DNA of 64,000 nt from Mesorhizobium ciceri WSM4083 (GCF_000519305.1 NZ_JAFG01000003.1:1152672-1216671); one strand, 5' to 3'; numbered from the stretch's first letter, positions 1-9,923 are shown. Notes: generated by a model from the letters alone, not told the origin. Numbers and translations: made by a program.

Positions 1-278
1 AAGCGCGTGTAGCGGGTCAAGGTGAGTGCCGCCAGGGTGCCCAGTACCGTCGCAACCGTGGCCGAGATCAGGCCAACACGCGCCGTCACCCAGGTCGCGT
101 CCATGAGACCCTGGTTGTGGAACAGCGAGACGTACCATTTGGTCGAGAAACCGCCCCAGACCGTGACCAGTTTCGATTCGTTGAACGAGAAGACGATGAG
201 CAGCACGATCGGCAGATAGAGAAAGGCAAAGCCAAGCACGATCGAGGTAATGTTGAAGCGGCTCCAGGTGGCGTTCAT
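1..278 (-). CDS. potC: Polyamine-type ABC transporter permease (PotC-like), C-terminus off the left edge
   Basis: Inner-membrane permease of a spermidine/putrescine-type ABC importer. About 92 N-terminal residues are present. They begin MNATWSRFN, continue into a first membrane segment (SIVLGFAFLYLPIVLLIVFSF), then carry the stretch FNESKLVTVWGGFSTKWY, which is typical of PotC-family permeases, and the start of a second segment. The ATG (complement of 276-278) lies 4 bases past the stop of the PotB-like gene, so the two are cotranscribed as the last genes of the potF-potA-potB-potC operon. The ATP-coupling EAA loop lies outside the window. The family is clear, but the substrate (putrescine, spermidine or another amine) cannot be read from the fragment. 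Confidence 0.88.
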   Translation of the reverse strand, partial: MNATWSRFNITSIVLGFAFLYLPIVLLIVFSFNESKLVTVWGGFSTKWYVSLFHNQGLMDATWVTARVGLISATVATVLGTLAALTLTRYTR

Positions 279-282
279 GAGG

Positions 283-1257
283 TCACCTGTCCATTTCCTG
301 AGCGCGCGCCTGAGCCCGCTGGAAGAGCATGATCGGCACGATCAGCAGCAATAGCAGGATGACGGCAACGGCCGACGATACCGGCCAGTCGCGATTGGCG
401 AAGAACTCGTTCCACAACGTCTTGCCGATCATCAGCGTCTGCGAGCCGCCGAGCAGATCGGGAATGACGAATTCGCCGACAGCCGGAATGAACACCAGCA
501 GACAGCCGGCGATGACGCCGGGCAGCGACAGCGGGAAGGTGATCTTCCAGAACGCGCTGGTCGGCGGACAGCCAAGATCCTTGGCCGCCTCGATCAGCGA
601 ATAGTCCATCTTCTCGAGAGCGGAATATAGCGGCAGCACCATGAACGGCAGGTAGGAATAGACGATACCGATGAAGATAGCCGTGTAAGTGTTGAGGATG
701 ATCAGCGGCTGGTGGATGACGCCGGTGGCGAGCAGCAGCTGATTGAGCAGCCCTTCGGGCTTGAGGATGCCGATCCAGGCGTAGACGCGGATCAGGAACG
801 AGGTCCAGAACGGCAGGATCACCAGCATCAGCAAGGTTGGGCGGATCGTGGCCGGCGCGCGCGCCATGCCGTAGGCGATCGGATAGCCGACGAGCAATGT
901 CAGGACCGTCGAGACCGCGGCAATGATGACGCTGGTCACATAGGCGTTGAAGTAGAGCGCGTCCTGCGTCAGCCAGGTGTAATTGTCGAGGCTGAGTTGT
1001 TTCAGCTGAGCAAGGAACCCTGAAATACCGCCGCTGAAATCGAGCGCCGGCGTATAGGGCGGAATGGCGATAGCCGTCTGCGACAGCGAGATCTTGAAGA
1101 CGATGACGAACGGAATGAGGAAGAAGAACAGCAGCCAGACATAGGGGATGATGATGACCAGGCGGCCAAAGAAGGCAGCACCCAGCCTGGCGAGGGCGGA
1201 TTTGCCGGCATTGGTTGCCGGAGGGGCTGAGGCGGTGGTGGCGGTGGCGCTTGACAT
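283..1257 (-). CDS. potB: Polyamine-type ABC transporter permease (PotB-like)
   Basis: Inner-membrane permease, 324 aa, pairing with the PotC-like protein to form the channel of a polyamine-type importer. The first 30 residues are Ala/Thr-rich and cytoplasmic. The first membrane helix is at about 33-55, a periplasmic loop follows, and about five more helices span 105-315. The EAA coupling loop, which docks onto the ATPase, is at about 223-247 (EAAKDLGCPPTSAFWKITFP). The ATG follows the ATPase gene stop by 9 bases. Length and topology fit PotB/PotH proteins. Like its neighbours it is probably expressed as part of the minus-strand operon whose first gene is the binding protein at 2491-3588. Confidence 0.93.
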   Translation of the reverse strand: MSSATATTASAPPATNAGKSALARLGAAFFGRLVIIIPYVWLLFFFLIPFVIVFKISLSQTAIAIPPYTPALDFSGGISGFLAQLKQLSLDNYTWLTQDALYFNAYVTSVIIAAVSTVLTLLVGYPIAYGMARAPATIRPTLLMLVILPFWTSFLIRVYAWIGILKPEGLLNQLLLATGVIHQPLIILNTYTAIFIGIVYSYLPFMVLPLYSALEKMDYSLIEAAKDLGCPPTSAFWKITFPLSLPGVIAGCLLVFIPAVGEFVIPDLLGGSQTLMIGKTLWNEFFANRDWPVSSAVAVILLLLLIVPIMLFQRAQARAQEMDR

Positions 1258-1266
1258 GGTCGCCCC

Positions 1267-2406
1267 CTACCGCGTCAGCACGACGCCGGCGTCGGGCCGG
1301 AAGGAAACCCAGGCGCGGTCGTTCCAGCTCAACGGATCCTCGGTGATGCGGGCCGCGTTCATGGTGCTGGCGCGCACCACCTGGCCGTCGTCCAGCCTGA
1401 CATGATAGACGGTCATGTCGCCGAGATAGGCGATGTCGTAGACCTCGCCCTCGATGGCGTTGACCGCCTCGGCCGGCTTCTTCGACGACACCTTGATCTT
1501 TTCGGGCCTGATGGCGAAGGTGACGGCCGTCCCGGCGCCGGCGGTGCCGGCATTGTCGGTGCGGATGGTGATGCCGTTGCCGGCATCGATGCTGGCGCTG
1601 CCGGCCTCGCCACGCGCGATCTTGCCCTCGAACATGTTCACATTGCCGACGAAGCCAGCGACGAAGCGCGACCCCGGCGCCTCATAGACTTCGGCCGGCG
1701 TTGCCACCTGCATCACCTCGCCCTTGTCGATGATGGCGATGCGATCGGCCATGGTCATCGCCTCTTCCTGGTCGTGGGTGACGACGACGAAGGTCAGGCC
1801 GAGGTTCTGCTGCAGGTCCATCAGTTCGAACTGCGTCTCTTCGCGCAGCTTCTTGTCCAACGCGCCGAGCGGCTCGTCGAGCAGCAGCACCTTCGGCCGT
1901 TTGGCGACCGAACGGGCGAGCGCGACGCGCTGGCGCTGGCCGCCGGACAGTTGATGCGGCTTGCGCTTGGCGAACTGCTCGAGTTTGACCAGCTTCAGCA
2001 TCTCGGCAACGCGCGAGGCGATTTCGGGCTTCGGCATGCCGTCCTGCTTCAGGCCGAAGGCGATGTTGTTCTCCACCGTCATATGCGGGAACAGCGCATA
2101 GGACTGGAACATCATGTTGACAGGCCGCCGGTAGGGCGGGATACCGCGCAGATCCTGGCCGTCGAGCAGGATGCGGCCGGCTGTCGGCTCCTCGAAGCCA
2201 GCGAGCATCCTGAGCAGCGTCGACTTCCCGCAGCCGGAAGCACCGAGCAGCGCGAAGAACTCGCGCTCGAAGATGGTCAGAGACAGATTGTTGACGGCGG
2301 TGAAGTCACCGAACTTCTTGGTGACGTTGTCGAACTGGATGTACGGCTTGGCGTTCGGGTCGTTCCACGGTGCAAAATCCCTGCGGATGCTGCCAAGCGA
2401 TTTCAT
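1267..2406 (-). CDS. potA: Polyamine-type ABC transporter ATP-binding protein (PotA-like)
   Basis: Cytoplasmic ATPase, 379 aa, that powers the PotBC channel. Visible motifs in order: Walker A GASGCGKST at 55-63, Q-loop near MMFQSYALFP (98-107), signature LSGGQRQRV at 153-161, Walker B VLLLDEP at 173-179, D-loop GALD and the switch His in VVTHDQEEA. The C-terminal 120 residues form a TOBE-type regulatory domain (FAIRPEKIKV...). Length matches PotA/PotG. The ATG at 2406 is preceded by a GGAG stretch. The gene is separated from the binding-protein gene by 84 bases holding a strong perfect hairpin, which probably lowers its transcription relative to the binding protein. Confidence 0.95.
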   Translation of the reverse strand: MKSLGSIRRDFAPWNDPNAKPYIQFDNVTKKFGDFTAVNNLSLTIFEREFFALLGASGCGKSTLLRMLAGFEEPTAGRILLDGQDLRGIPPYRRPVNMMFQSYALFPHMTVENNIAFGLKQDGMPKPEIASRVAEMLKLVKLEQFAKRKPHQLSGGQRQRVALARSVAKRPKVLLLDEPLGALDKKLREETQFELMDLQQNLGLTFVVVTHDQEEAMTMADRIAIIDKGEVMQVATPAEVYEAPGSRFVAGFVGNVNMFEGKIARGEAGSASIDAGNGITIRTDNAGTAGAGTAVTFAIRPEKIKVSSKKPAEAVNAIEGEVYDIAYLGDMTVYHVRLDDGQVVRASTMNAARITEDPLSWNDRAWVSFRPDAGVVLTR

Positions 2407-2450
2407 GTCCCACTCCGTCCTGATTTTCTTGCTTCTTGCCCCAGATAGAA

Positions 2451-2480
2451 ACGGTCCCGGCAGGTGGCTGCCGGGACCGT
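2451..2480 (-). terminator. Strong intra-operon hairpin between binding-protein and ATPase genes
   Basis: A perfect 13-bp inverted repeat (2451-2463 with 2468-2480) around a 4-base loop sits 11 bases after the stop of the binding-protein gene. On the minus strand it is followed only by a short pyrimidine run (TTTC), so it is more likely a partial terminator or mRNA-stabilising stem than a full terminator. Such stems are common where a binding protein must be made in excess of the membrane components. Confidence 0.6.
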
Positions 2481-2490
2481 GTCGGATTGC

Positions 2491-3588
2491 TTACTGGCCA
2501 GTGACGATCTTGGTCCAGGTGCGCGTGATGACGCGCTGGGTCTTGGGATCGTAGGGCGAGACGGTGTAGAGCTTCTTTATGGTCTCGGCATCGGGATAGA
2601 CCGAAGGATCATCCAACAGCGCCTTGTCGACGAATTGCTGCGAAGCCTTGTTGCCGTTTGCGTAGAGCACGTAGTTCGACGACTTGGCGATAACTTCCGG
2701 CTTCATCATGTAATTGATGAACTCGAGCGCCTCGGCGACATGAGGTGCATCGGCAGGGATCGCCATCTGGTCGAACCACATCTGCGCACCCTCCTTCGGC
2801 ACGGAATAGCCGATCTCGACGCCCTGCTTGGCCTCGACCGCGCGGTTGCGGGCCTGGAACACGTCACCCGACCAGCCGACCGCCAGGCAGATATCGCCGT
2901 TGGCGAGCGCGTTGATGTATTCGGAGGAATGGAACTTCCTGATGTAAGGCCGCACCTTGAGCAAGGTCTCCTCGGCCTTGGCGATATCATCGGGTGACGT
3001 GCTGTTCGGGTCGAGGTTGAGATATTTCAACGCCGCCGGGATGATATCTGCCGGCGAGTCCAGCACGTAGACGCCGCAGTCCTTCAATTTGGCCAGGCTA
3101 TCGGGATTGAAGAAGACGTCCCAGCTGTCGATCTTGTCAGTGCCAAGCGCCGCCTGCACCTTCTTGATGTTGTAGCCGATGCCAACCGTGCCCCACATGT
3201 AGTTGACCGAGTATTCGTTGCCGGGGTCGTACTTGGCGGTGCGCTCGGTAACCGTGTCCCACATGTTGGAAATGTTGGGCAGTTTCGACTTGTCGAGCTT
3301 CTGGAACACGCCGGCCTGGATCTGGCGCGCAAGGAAATTGCCGCTGGGCACGACGACGTCATAGCCGCTGCCGCCGGCAAGCAGCTTGGTCTCAAGGATT
3401 TCGTTGGAATCGAAGGTGTCATAGACGACCTTGATGCCGGTTTCCTTGGTGAAATCGTCGATGATCGAACTGTCGATGTAGTCCGACCAGTTGAAGACGT
3501 TGACGACACGATCCGCGGCGTGACCGCCGACGGTGAACAATGTCAGGAATGCCGAGGTTGCCGAAAGCCAGAGCGCTTTGCGGATCAT
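2491..3588 (-). CDS. potF: Periplasmic polyamine-binding protein (PotF/PotD-like)
   Basis: Substrate-binding protein that captures the polyamine in the periplasm and delivers it to PotBC. From the chosen ATG it has 365 aa: signal peptide MIRKALWLSATSAFLTLFTV..., cleavage probably after GHAA (about residue 25), then the family hallmark VVNVFNWSDYID and an aspartate/aromatic-rich pocket (YDTFDSNE, YDVVVPSG, WSGDVFQARNRAV). I chose the ATG at 3588 because AAGGAGA lies 5-7 bases upstream and a signal peptide follows at once. A start 10 codons earlier (3618) would put charged residues before the signal peptide. It is the first gene of the minus-strand operon. Spermidine versus putrescine preference is not decided. 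Confidence 0.93.
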   Translation of the reverse strand: MIRKALWLSATSAFLTLFTVGGHAADRVVNVFNWSDYIDSSIIDDFTKETGIKVVYDTFDSNEILETKLLAGGSGYDVVVPSGNFLARQIQAGVFQKLDKSKLPNISNMWDTVTERTAKYDPGNEYSVNYMWGTVGIGYNIKKVQAALGTDKIDSWDVFFNPDSLAKLKDCGVYVLDSPADIIPAALKYLNLDPNSTSPDDIAKAEETLLKVRPYIRKFHSSEYINALANGDICLAVGWSGDVFQARNRAVEAKQGVEIGYSVPKEGAQMWFDQMAIPADAPHVAEALEFINYMMKPEVIAKSSNYVLYANGNKASQQFVDKALLDDPSVYPDAETIKKLYTVSPYDPKTQRVITRTWTKIVTGQ

Positions 3589-3928
3589 GCTATTCTCCTT
3601 TGATGAGTGTTCCTTCACCGGCTCGTCGCGATATCAGCGCGACCGGCATTTTCTTCAGACTATTGAGCTTTCCAAGGGGCGACAAGCGCGAACTGCCGAG
3701 ACCATGCAGGCGGTTCGATGAGATGGCTGGACGCCCCTGAGGCGGCCTGGGAGGCGTGCCAATACCGTCATAGGCTTTCGCCGTGGCGCGGGCAGAGATA
3801 CGACGATATGGTCCGGTCCCGATCGGACCGGCTGGGAGACTTGGCAAGATACGCCTGTCTTGTTGTTGCCGTAATACCAGCCTGCCCGTGCTGCAGCGAC
3901 GTTGTCAATGGCAAAGCTGCAGGCCGCT
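3589..3928. other. Intergenic region upstream of the polyamine operon
   Basis: About 340 bases without a convincing gene. It must hold the promoter for the minus-strand polyamine operon and the 3' end of the exporter gene. The one clear structure is a perfect 7-bp inverted repeat with a 5-base spacer (3813-3819 / 3825-3831; arms CCGGTCC and GGACCGG), a candidate operator or the stem of a weak terminator for the exporter gene. The open frames across it lack start signals and family-like sequence. Confidence 0.5.
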
Positions 3929-4879
3929 TCAATTAGGCGACGGCACCCCGGTGACCCCTGCGCGTTCGGGGCGTGCCTGGCGCTTGAATTCGAGCCCGAT
4001 ATGGACGAGCAGCGCCGTGACCACAACCGCGCCGCCGATGATGGTGCGCCCCGACGGCACCTCGGAATGGATGAGCCAGACCCATATCGAGCCGAGGATC
4101 GGCTCGAACGTGCCGAGCAGCGCCGCGATGGCCGCCGGGATCAGTCGCGCGCCGGTGGCGAAGAAGGCGAGGCCGAGGCCGAGATTGACCACGCCGAAGG
4201 CAAACAGAAAGCCCATGTCACTGACTGACACGGTGAGGGTCGATGCCTGCGAGACGGCAAAGCCGGCCGCGAGCATGGTGCCGAGGCACGTCGCCGGCGT
4301 CATGCGCACGCCGGAAAACCGTCGGGTGATGACGGTGGCGACCGAGAACATGACCGCGATCAACAGCGCCAGCCCATCGCCTATCGGCGAGACGGCGCCA
4401 TCCAGCGATTCCGACACCATGATGGCGACGCCGGTGATGACGGCCGCGATTGCCACCCAGGTGGCGACACCGACCCTTTCGCGAAACAACGCCCAGGCAA
4501 ACAGCGCCGCCAGCAACGGCACGCCTGCCTGCATCAAAAGGATGTTGGCGACGGTGGTGTAGGCCAGTGCCACGACGAAGGCGGTCGACGCGGTGGCAAA
4601 GCAGATCCCGACGGCAAGGCCGGGCAGACCCATGTCGCGGAACAGGTTCAGCGTGCCACGCCAGCCGTCACGCCAGACCATGAAGCAGACCAGGAAGGCG
4701 GCTGCCCAGACGGAGCGCCAGAAAATGACCGTCCAGCTGTCACCGACGGTGATGAAGCGGGCGATGGTGCCGCCGAAGCTCCACATCAGCGCCGACAGGA
4801 AGACCAAAAGCATGCCGACGCGTTCCTCGCGCGGCGAGACGGCTGGCGATGCGACGATCGGCGATGCGGTATCGATCAT
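3929..4879 (-). CDS. EamA/DMT-family inner-membrane transporter
   Basis: Putative metabolite exporter of the drug/metabolite transporter superfamily, 316 aa from the ATG at 4879 (MIDTASPIV). About ten hydrophobic segments form two tandem EamA repeats: the first starts at GMLLVFLSALMWSFGGTIARF, and the second has the conserved gating-type sequence near LGTFEPILGSIWVWL. The reading frame extends 84 codons further upstream, but that stretch is Arg/Pro-rich, not membrane-like and overlaps the regulator gene end, so the inner ATG is preferred. Substrate unknown; relatives export amino acids or purines. It stands alone, convergent with nothing, between the pot operon and the ScfR gene. Confidence 0.88.
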   Translation of the reverse strand: MIDTASPIVASPAVSPREERVGMLLVFLSALMWSFGGTIARFITVGDSWTVIFWRSVWAAAFLVCFMVWRDGWRGTLNLFRDMGLPGLAVGICFATASTAFVVALAYTTVANILLMQAGVPLLAALFAWALFRERVGVATWVAIAAVITGVAIMVSESLDGAVSPIGDGLALLIAVMFSVATVITRRFSGVRMTPATCLGTMLAAGFAVSQASTLTVSVSDMGFLFAFGVVNLGLGLAFFATGARLIPAAIAALLGTFEPILGSIWVWLIHSEVPSGRTIIGGAVVVTALLVHIGLEFKRQARPERAGVTGVPSPN

Positions 4880-5028
4880 GGCTGCCACTGTCGGGCTTTT
4901 GTGGACGGGACGATGCGCAAGGGACGACAAAAAGATGCTCTGTTCGCGTAACGCAAAGGCGCAGGCCGGAACTGAGCCAGCGGCCGGCGACAATTGTGGC
5001 ACCTTGCCCCCATTCAGAGGACACGGCG

Positions 5029-6471
5029 TTACTGGAAATCGAAGGCACTCAGGCCCGTCACCATCTCGTCGAGGCCGAGCGGACGCGTCACCGGCGGTTC
5101 GGCCCGCGCCAGGCAGCCGACTCGTTCGCAAAGCCGGCAGGCAGGCCCGACCGGCGTCGCCGCGATGCTGCCGGCCTTTGCGGTGATTGCCGCACCGGGT
5201 AATGCCGCGCCATAGACGATTTCGTCACGAAAGCCGATGTCGCAACCGAGCAGCAGTGCGGTGCGGCGCGGGCGTTCCGAGAATGCGCCTTGCGGCCCTT
5301 CCAGCGTGCGGGCGACGCACAGGAACTCGGCGCCGTCGGGCATTTCCACTGCCTCGACGAAGACCTGGCCGGGCTGGGTGAAGGCGACATGCACGGGCAG
5401 CTTGGGACAGCCGCCGCCAAAGCGGCTTTGAGGAAAGCCCTGGCTGCCGGCCTTGCGGAAGCGGTTGCCGGCATTGTCGACCTCCAGCATGAAAAACGGC
5501 ACGCCCGAGGCACCCTGCCGCTGCAGCATGGTCAGCCGGTTGGCTGCCTGTTCGAAGGAGACGCCGAAGCGCGAGCGCAGGACATCGATGTCGTAGCGGG
5601 CGCGCACGGCAGCCGCGTGAAAAGCCTGATAGGGCATCATCAGCGCATGCGCCGCATAACGGCCAAGTTCGAAGCGGGCCAGGCGGCGCGCCTCGTCGGT
5701 GCTCAGCTTGAGCGCCTGGATCTCGCCGGCGACCGCGACCGTCATGCGGATCAGGCAGGCCTCCATCGCGACCTCGCGCAGCTGGTCGAACGGCGACAGG
5801 CGTTCGGACAGGAACAGGCGCTGCGAATGACGATCATAACGGCGGCGCCAGTTCGGCATGGTGGCGACCGGCAGCACCTTGACCACGATGCCATATTCGC
5901 GCTTCAGCCAGGCCTTCAGCGCGCCGAACAGATCGTCGCCGGGATCGAGCACCGAGGTGAACGCCGCGGCCTCCTCCTCGAGGGCAGCAAAATGGTTCGG
6001 CCGGCGCTCGAAAATCTCGTGCACCTCGTCGATCGGCAGGCGGGCGCCGGAAAGCGCCGTCGCCCGACCTTCGCGCGCCAAAAGCTCGTTGAGGTCGGAC
6101 AGGCGCTCGGCCTGCTCGCGATAGGCGCGGAACAGTTTTATCACCGCCGCGGACGCATTGGGCGCCGCCTCAGCAAGCTCGATCAGTTCCTGATCACCCG
6201 GCAGCTCGCCGACCAGAAGAGGGTCGGTGAACACTTCTTTCAAGGCAGCGACAGATCCCCTCGCCTCGCCCTGCAGCTCGTGTGGATCGACCTTGTAGAC
6301 GGAGGCCAGCCTGAGGATCAGCTGCACCGTCAGCGGCCGCTGGTTGCGCTCGATCAGATTGAGATAGGATGGCGAAATGCCAAGACCCTCGGCCATCGCC
6401 GTCTGGGTCAGGCCCTTGGCGTTGCGGATGCGGCGGATGCGCGGCCCGGCGAAGATCTTCTGGTCAGCCAC
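5029..6471 (-). CDS. ScfR/RamB-type regulator (XRE HTH + IrrE-like + short-chain fatty acyl regulator domain)
   Basis: DNA-binding regulator, 480 aa from a GTG at 6471 (VADQKIFAGP). An XRE helix-turn-helix lies at about 10-65 (GLTQTAMAEGLGISPSYLNLIERNQRP), an IrrE/ImmA-like middle region follows, and the C-terminal domain is Cys-containing, ending PVGPACRLCERVGCLARAEPP. This architecture is that of the ScfR/RamB family, which senses acyl-CoA status and controls acetate, glyoxylate or propionate metabolism. The GTG has AAAGGA 7 bases upstream; the longer frame to 6672 has no such support and runs through the operator-like region. It is divergent from aceA, which points to local control of isocitrate lyase and probably of itself. 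Confidence 0.9.
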   Translation of the reverse strand: MADQKIFAGPRIRRIRNAKGLTQTAMAEGLGISPSYLNLIERNQRPLTVQLILRLASVYKVDPHELQGEARGSVAALKEVFTDPLLVGELPGDQELIELAEAAPNASAAVIKLFRAYREQAERLSDLNELLAREGRATALSGARLPIDEVHEIFERRPNHFAALEEEAAAFTSVLDPGDDLFGALKAWLKREYGIVVKVLPVATMPNWRRRYDRHSQRLFLSERLSPFDQLREVAMEACLIRMTVAVAGEIQALKLSTDEARRLARFELGRYAAHALMMPYQAFHAAAVRARYDIDVLRSRFGVSFEQAANRLTMLQRQGASGVPFFMLEVDNAGNRFRKAGSQGFPQSRFGGGCPKLPVHVAFTQPGQVFVEAVEMPDGAEFLCVARTLEGPQGAFSERPRRTALLLGCDIGFRDEIVYGAALPGAAITAKAGSIAATPVGPACRLCERVGCLARAEPPVTRPLGLDEMVTGLSAFDFQ

Positions 6472-6480
6472 GGACTGTCC

Positions 6481-6629
6481 TTTACAGCATTTACACGAAT
6501 TTTCTGGGCTTTGGCCTTTTACAACGATGACAAATTTACAACGCACCTCTGTCAAACACAACACAGGTTTTCTCTTATATTGTGCCGGTTTTGTGGATTT
6601 ATGTAGCTGATTTCGCGCAGAAATGTAAA
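6481..6629. promoter_or_regulatory. Cluster of TTTACA hexamers between ScfR-type regulator and aceA
   Basis: The hexamer TTTACA occurs four times on the plus strand (6481-6486, 6490-6495, 6518-6523, 6535-6540), two of them extended to TTTACAACG, and once inverted (6624-6629). The region is much more AT-rich than its flanks. The position between a regulator and its likely target makes these candidate binding sites for the ScfR-type protein. Promoter elements for aceA probably overlap the right part. Binding itself is inferred. Confidence 0.5.
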
Positions 6630-6698
6630 TCCAGTCATACCCAATGACCCCAAATTCTTTACGCCTTGACACAGATCAGCAATCCCTCGGAGTGACCA

Positions 6699-7988
<1,290 letters not shown>

Positions 7989-8044
7989 CGAGCCGCAAAG
8001 TACAGAGGAAACGCCCAACAGGGCTTGGACACAGGAGAAGACCA

Positions 8045-8287
8045 ATGGCATCGATAAGCCGTGTCAAGGAACGCGCCGAGGAACAGTCGACGACGATGAG
8101 CGTCGACCAGCAGGCGACGATCCGCATGCTGGCCAACGACCTGCACCGCCTCAACCAGTCGGTGATGAAGGCGGTCGAGGCGGGCGTCTCGGTGGAACTC
8201 GTGCGCTCGGCACGACATCACGGCGGCGACGGCAACTGGGGCGATCTGCTGATCCCGGTGATCGTCACACAGCAGAGCCACGGCTGA
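8045..8287 (+). CDS. Small conserved-type hypothetical protein downstream of aceA
   Basis: An 80-aa soluble protein of unknown function. It starts MASISRVKERAEE, has a predicted amphipathic helix (MLANDLHRLNQSVMKAVEAGVSVELVR) and ends with a short hydrophobic strand (GDLLIPVIV). There are no cysteines and no signal peptide. The ATG has GGAGAAGACC just upstream, and the gene lies 56 bases after aceA and before a clear terminator, so it is the second gene of the aceA transcript. I do not recognise a named family. It may be an accessory to the glyoxylate shunt or simply a rider on the transcript. Confidence 0.75.
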   Translation: MASISRVKERAEEQSTTMSVDQQATIRMLANDLHRLNQSVMKAVEAGVSVELVRSARHHGGDGNWGDLLIPVIVTQQSHG

Positions 8288-8309
8288 CTGAAATCCATGC
8301 AACCGACCC

Positions 8310-8350
8310 TTCACCTGCGCAGCCCTTGCGCAGGTGAATTTTCTTTTTAT
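8310..8350 (+). terminator. Rho-independent terminator of the aceA operon
   Basis: A perfect 12-bp stem (8310-8321 with 8327-8338) encloses a 5-base loop and is followed by TTTTCTTTTTAT on the plus strand. This is a textbook terminator 23 bases past the stop of the small gene at 8045-8287. Confidence 0.92.
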
Positions 8351-8518
8351 GAAATTCACGTGTGGACAGTTGAGTACAGTAGCGTTGCTTGAAATTCACT
8401 GCTCCTGGCGGTGATTTCGGGCACTTTTATTTCAACTTGACATAGGCTCCGATCTCACGCCAATTGCGCTCCGGATTCAACTCTGCATTGAAATAGGGGC
8501 GAGCTTCTTGGCCGACTT

Positions 8519-8971
8519 GTGTGCCCGGTGAATCGCGAAGGCGAGACTCCAAGACATCCGAATCTGGTGACCCGCGACTCAACCACCGAGGCGGTCCGTG
8601 ATCCGTCGCAGGTGCTTGTCGTCGGCAAATCGCCAATCAATCGCGTGGTGATTTCAAAGATCGTCGAGCGATCCGGACTCAAGCCGATTTCGGAATCTCC
8701 CGACACGGCGGCAAGGATCTTGCGGTCGCTCATTCCCGGCGCGGTTGTCCTCGACGGCGGCGCAGACAACAAGGACTGCGACAATCTGATGTCCAGTATC
8801 GAGGCGTTGCGCCGTGCCTCTGGCAAATCGCTGCCACCGGTAATCCTGCTGTCAACCAAGAACGGCACGACGGAAAGTCTGGGCCTGTCTGGTATCATCG
8901 ATGTGGTGGTCGCCAAGCCGATCACGCCCGAACGGTTGCAACCGGTGATCGATCGCCTGATCGGCCGCTAA
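8519..8971 (+). CDS. Receiver-like (CheY-fold) protein with degenerate acidic pocket
   Basis: 150 aa. After a polar N-terminal stretch of about 30 residues the chain follows the receiver fold: first strand VLVVGKSPINRVV, central strand GAVVLDGGAD, fourth strand PVILLSTK and fifth VVVAKPI. The phosphoacceptor-like Asp (VVLD), the Thr (LLST) and the Lys (AKP) are present, but the acidic pair normally following strand 1 (DD) is Gly-Lys here. It may therefore bind metal poorly and act as a pseudo-receiver. There is no output domain and no histidine kinase nearby. The start is uncertain: the first ATG-like codon has a weak ribosome site, and a GTG about 15 codons later is possible. Confidence 0.7.
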   Translation: MCPVNREGETPRHPNLVTRDSTTEAVRDPSQVLVVGKSPINRVVISKIVERSGLKPISESPDTAARILRSLIPGAVVLDGGADNKDCDNLMSSIEALRRASGKSLPPVILLSTKNGTTESLGLSGIIDVVVAKPITPERLQPVIDRLIGR

Positions 8972-9058
8972 GGCAATTGCGGGAAAGTGTGTAACGGTTT
9001 TCCGTCCGGAATTGAGCGAACTAAGAGTAAGGCCCGGCGATTACGGATCGCCCAGCGA

Positions 9059-9772
9059 TCACGGATCGATGATGCTTTCGATCAGTCCGGGCAGTTGTCC
9101 GAGATCGGATATTTGACGGAACCTCGATTCGGTTACCGGCGCCTCGACATGCTCCAGCACCCAGGTCAGTTCGTGCGGCACATGGACACCCCAGCCGCCG
9201 GCCTCGATGGCCGGCACCACATCCGACTTCAGCGAGTTGCCGACCATCATGCTTTTCGCCGGACCATCGCCGTGGCGGTTGAAGAGCCTGCTATAGGTGG
9301 CGGCATTCTTGTCGCTGACGATCTCGACCGCGTCGAACAGATCGCCAAGGCCAGAGCCAGCCAGCTTGCGCTCCTGGTCGAAGAGGTCGCCCTTGGTGAT
9401 CAGCACGAGGCGGAATGCGCCGGCAAGCTTTTCGACCGTCTCGCGGGCGTGCGGCAAGGCCTCGATCGGATGGCTCAGCATCTCGCGGCCGGCATCGAGA
9501 ATCTCCGCTATGACCGAGGCCGGCACGCGGCCTTGCGTGACCTCGATCGCCGTCTCGATCATCGACAGGGTAAATCCCTTGATGCCGAAGCCATAGACGG
9601 CGAGGTTGCGCCTTTCGGCCTCCAGCAATCGTGCCGAGATGTGCTCGGCTTCGCCATGGTCGACGAGCATGGCGGCAAAGCGCTTTTCCGTCAGGCGGAA
9701 GAACTGCTCGTTCTGCCACAGCGTGTCGTCGGCGTCGAAGCCGATCGTCGTCAGTTTGCCGTCGCGCCGCAT
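9059..9772 (-). CDS. HAD-superfamily hydrolase
   Basis: Predicted phosphatase of the haloacid dehalogenase superfamily, 237 aa. Motif I is DADDTLW at about 13-19 (nucleophile and general-acid Asp), motif II is the Thr in LVLITKGD, the motif III Lys lies before the last motif, and motif IV is MVGNSLKSDVVPAIEAG. The helical cap sits between motifs I and II (about 20-95), as in class C1 members acting on small phosphate esters. The substrate cannot be read from the sequence. The gene stands alone on the minus strand, divergent from the glutamine-synthetase-like gene across 151 bases. Confidence 0.9.
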   Translation of the reverse strand: MRRDGKLTTIGFDADDTLWQNEQFFRLTEKRFAAMLVDHGEAEHISARLLEAERRNLAVYGFGIKGFTLSMIETAIEVTQGRVPASVIAEILDAGREMLSHPIEALPHARETVEKLAGAFRLVLITKGDLFDQERKLAGSGLGDLFDAVEIVSDKNAATYSRLFNRHGDGPAKSMMVGNSLKSDVVPAIEAGGWGVHVPHELTWVLEHVEAPVTESRFRQISDLGQLPGLIESIIDP

Positions 9773-9923
9773 GCAATTTCTCGATTAAGATTGGAAGTGG
9801 GACGCCCGAAACTAGGCCGATTGGCGTGATTTTCAACCGCGCCGGCCAATGCCCGACGCGGCTCCCCTTCCCTTCCATAGGAGGGCACGGCTATACTCCA
9901 CAATCCGCAACCCAATCTGGTGA

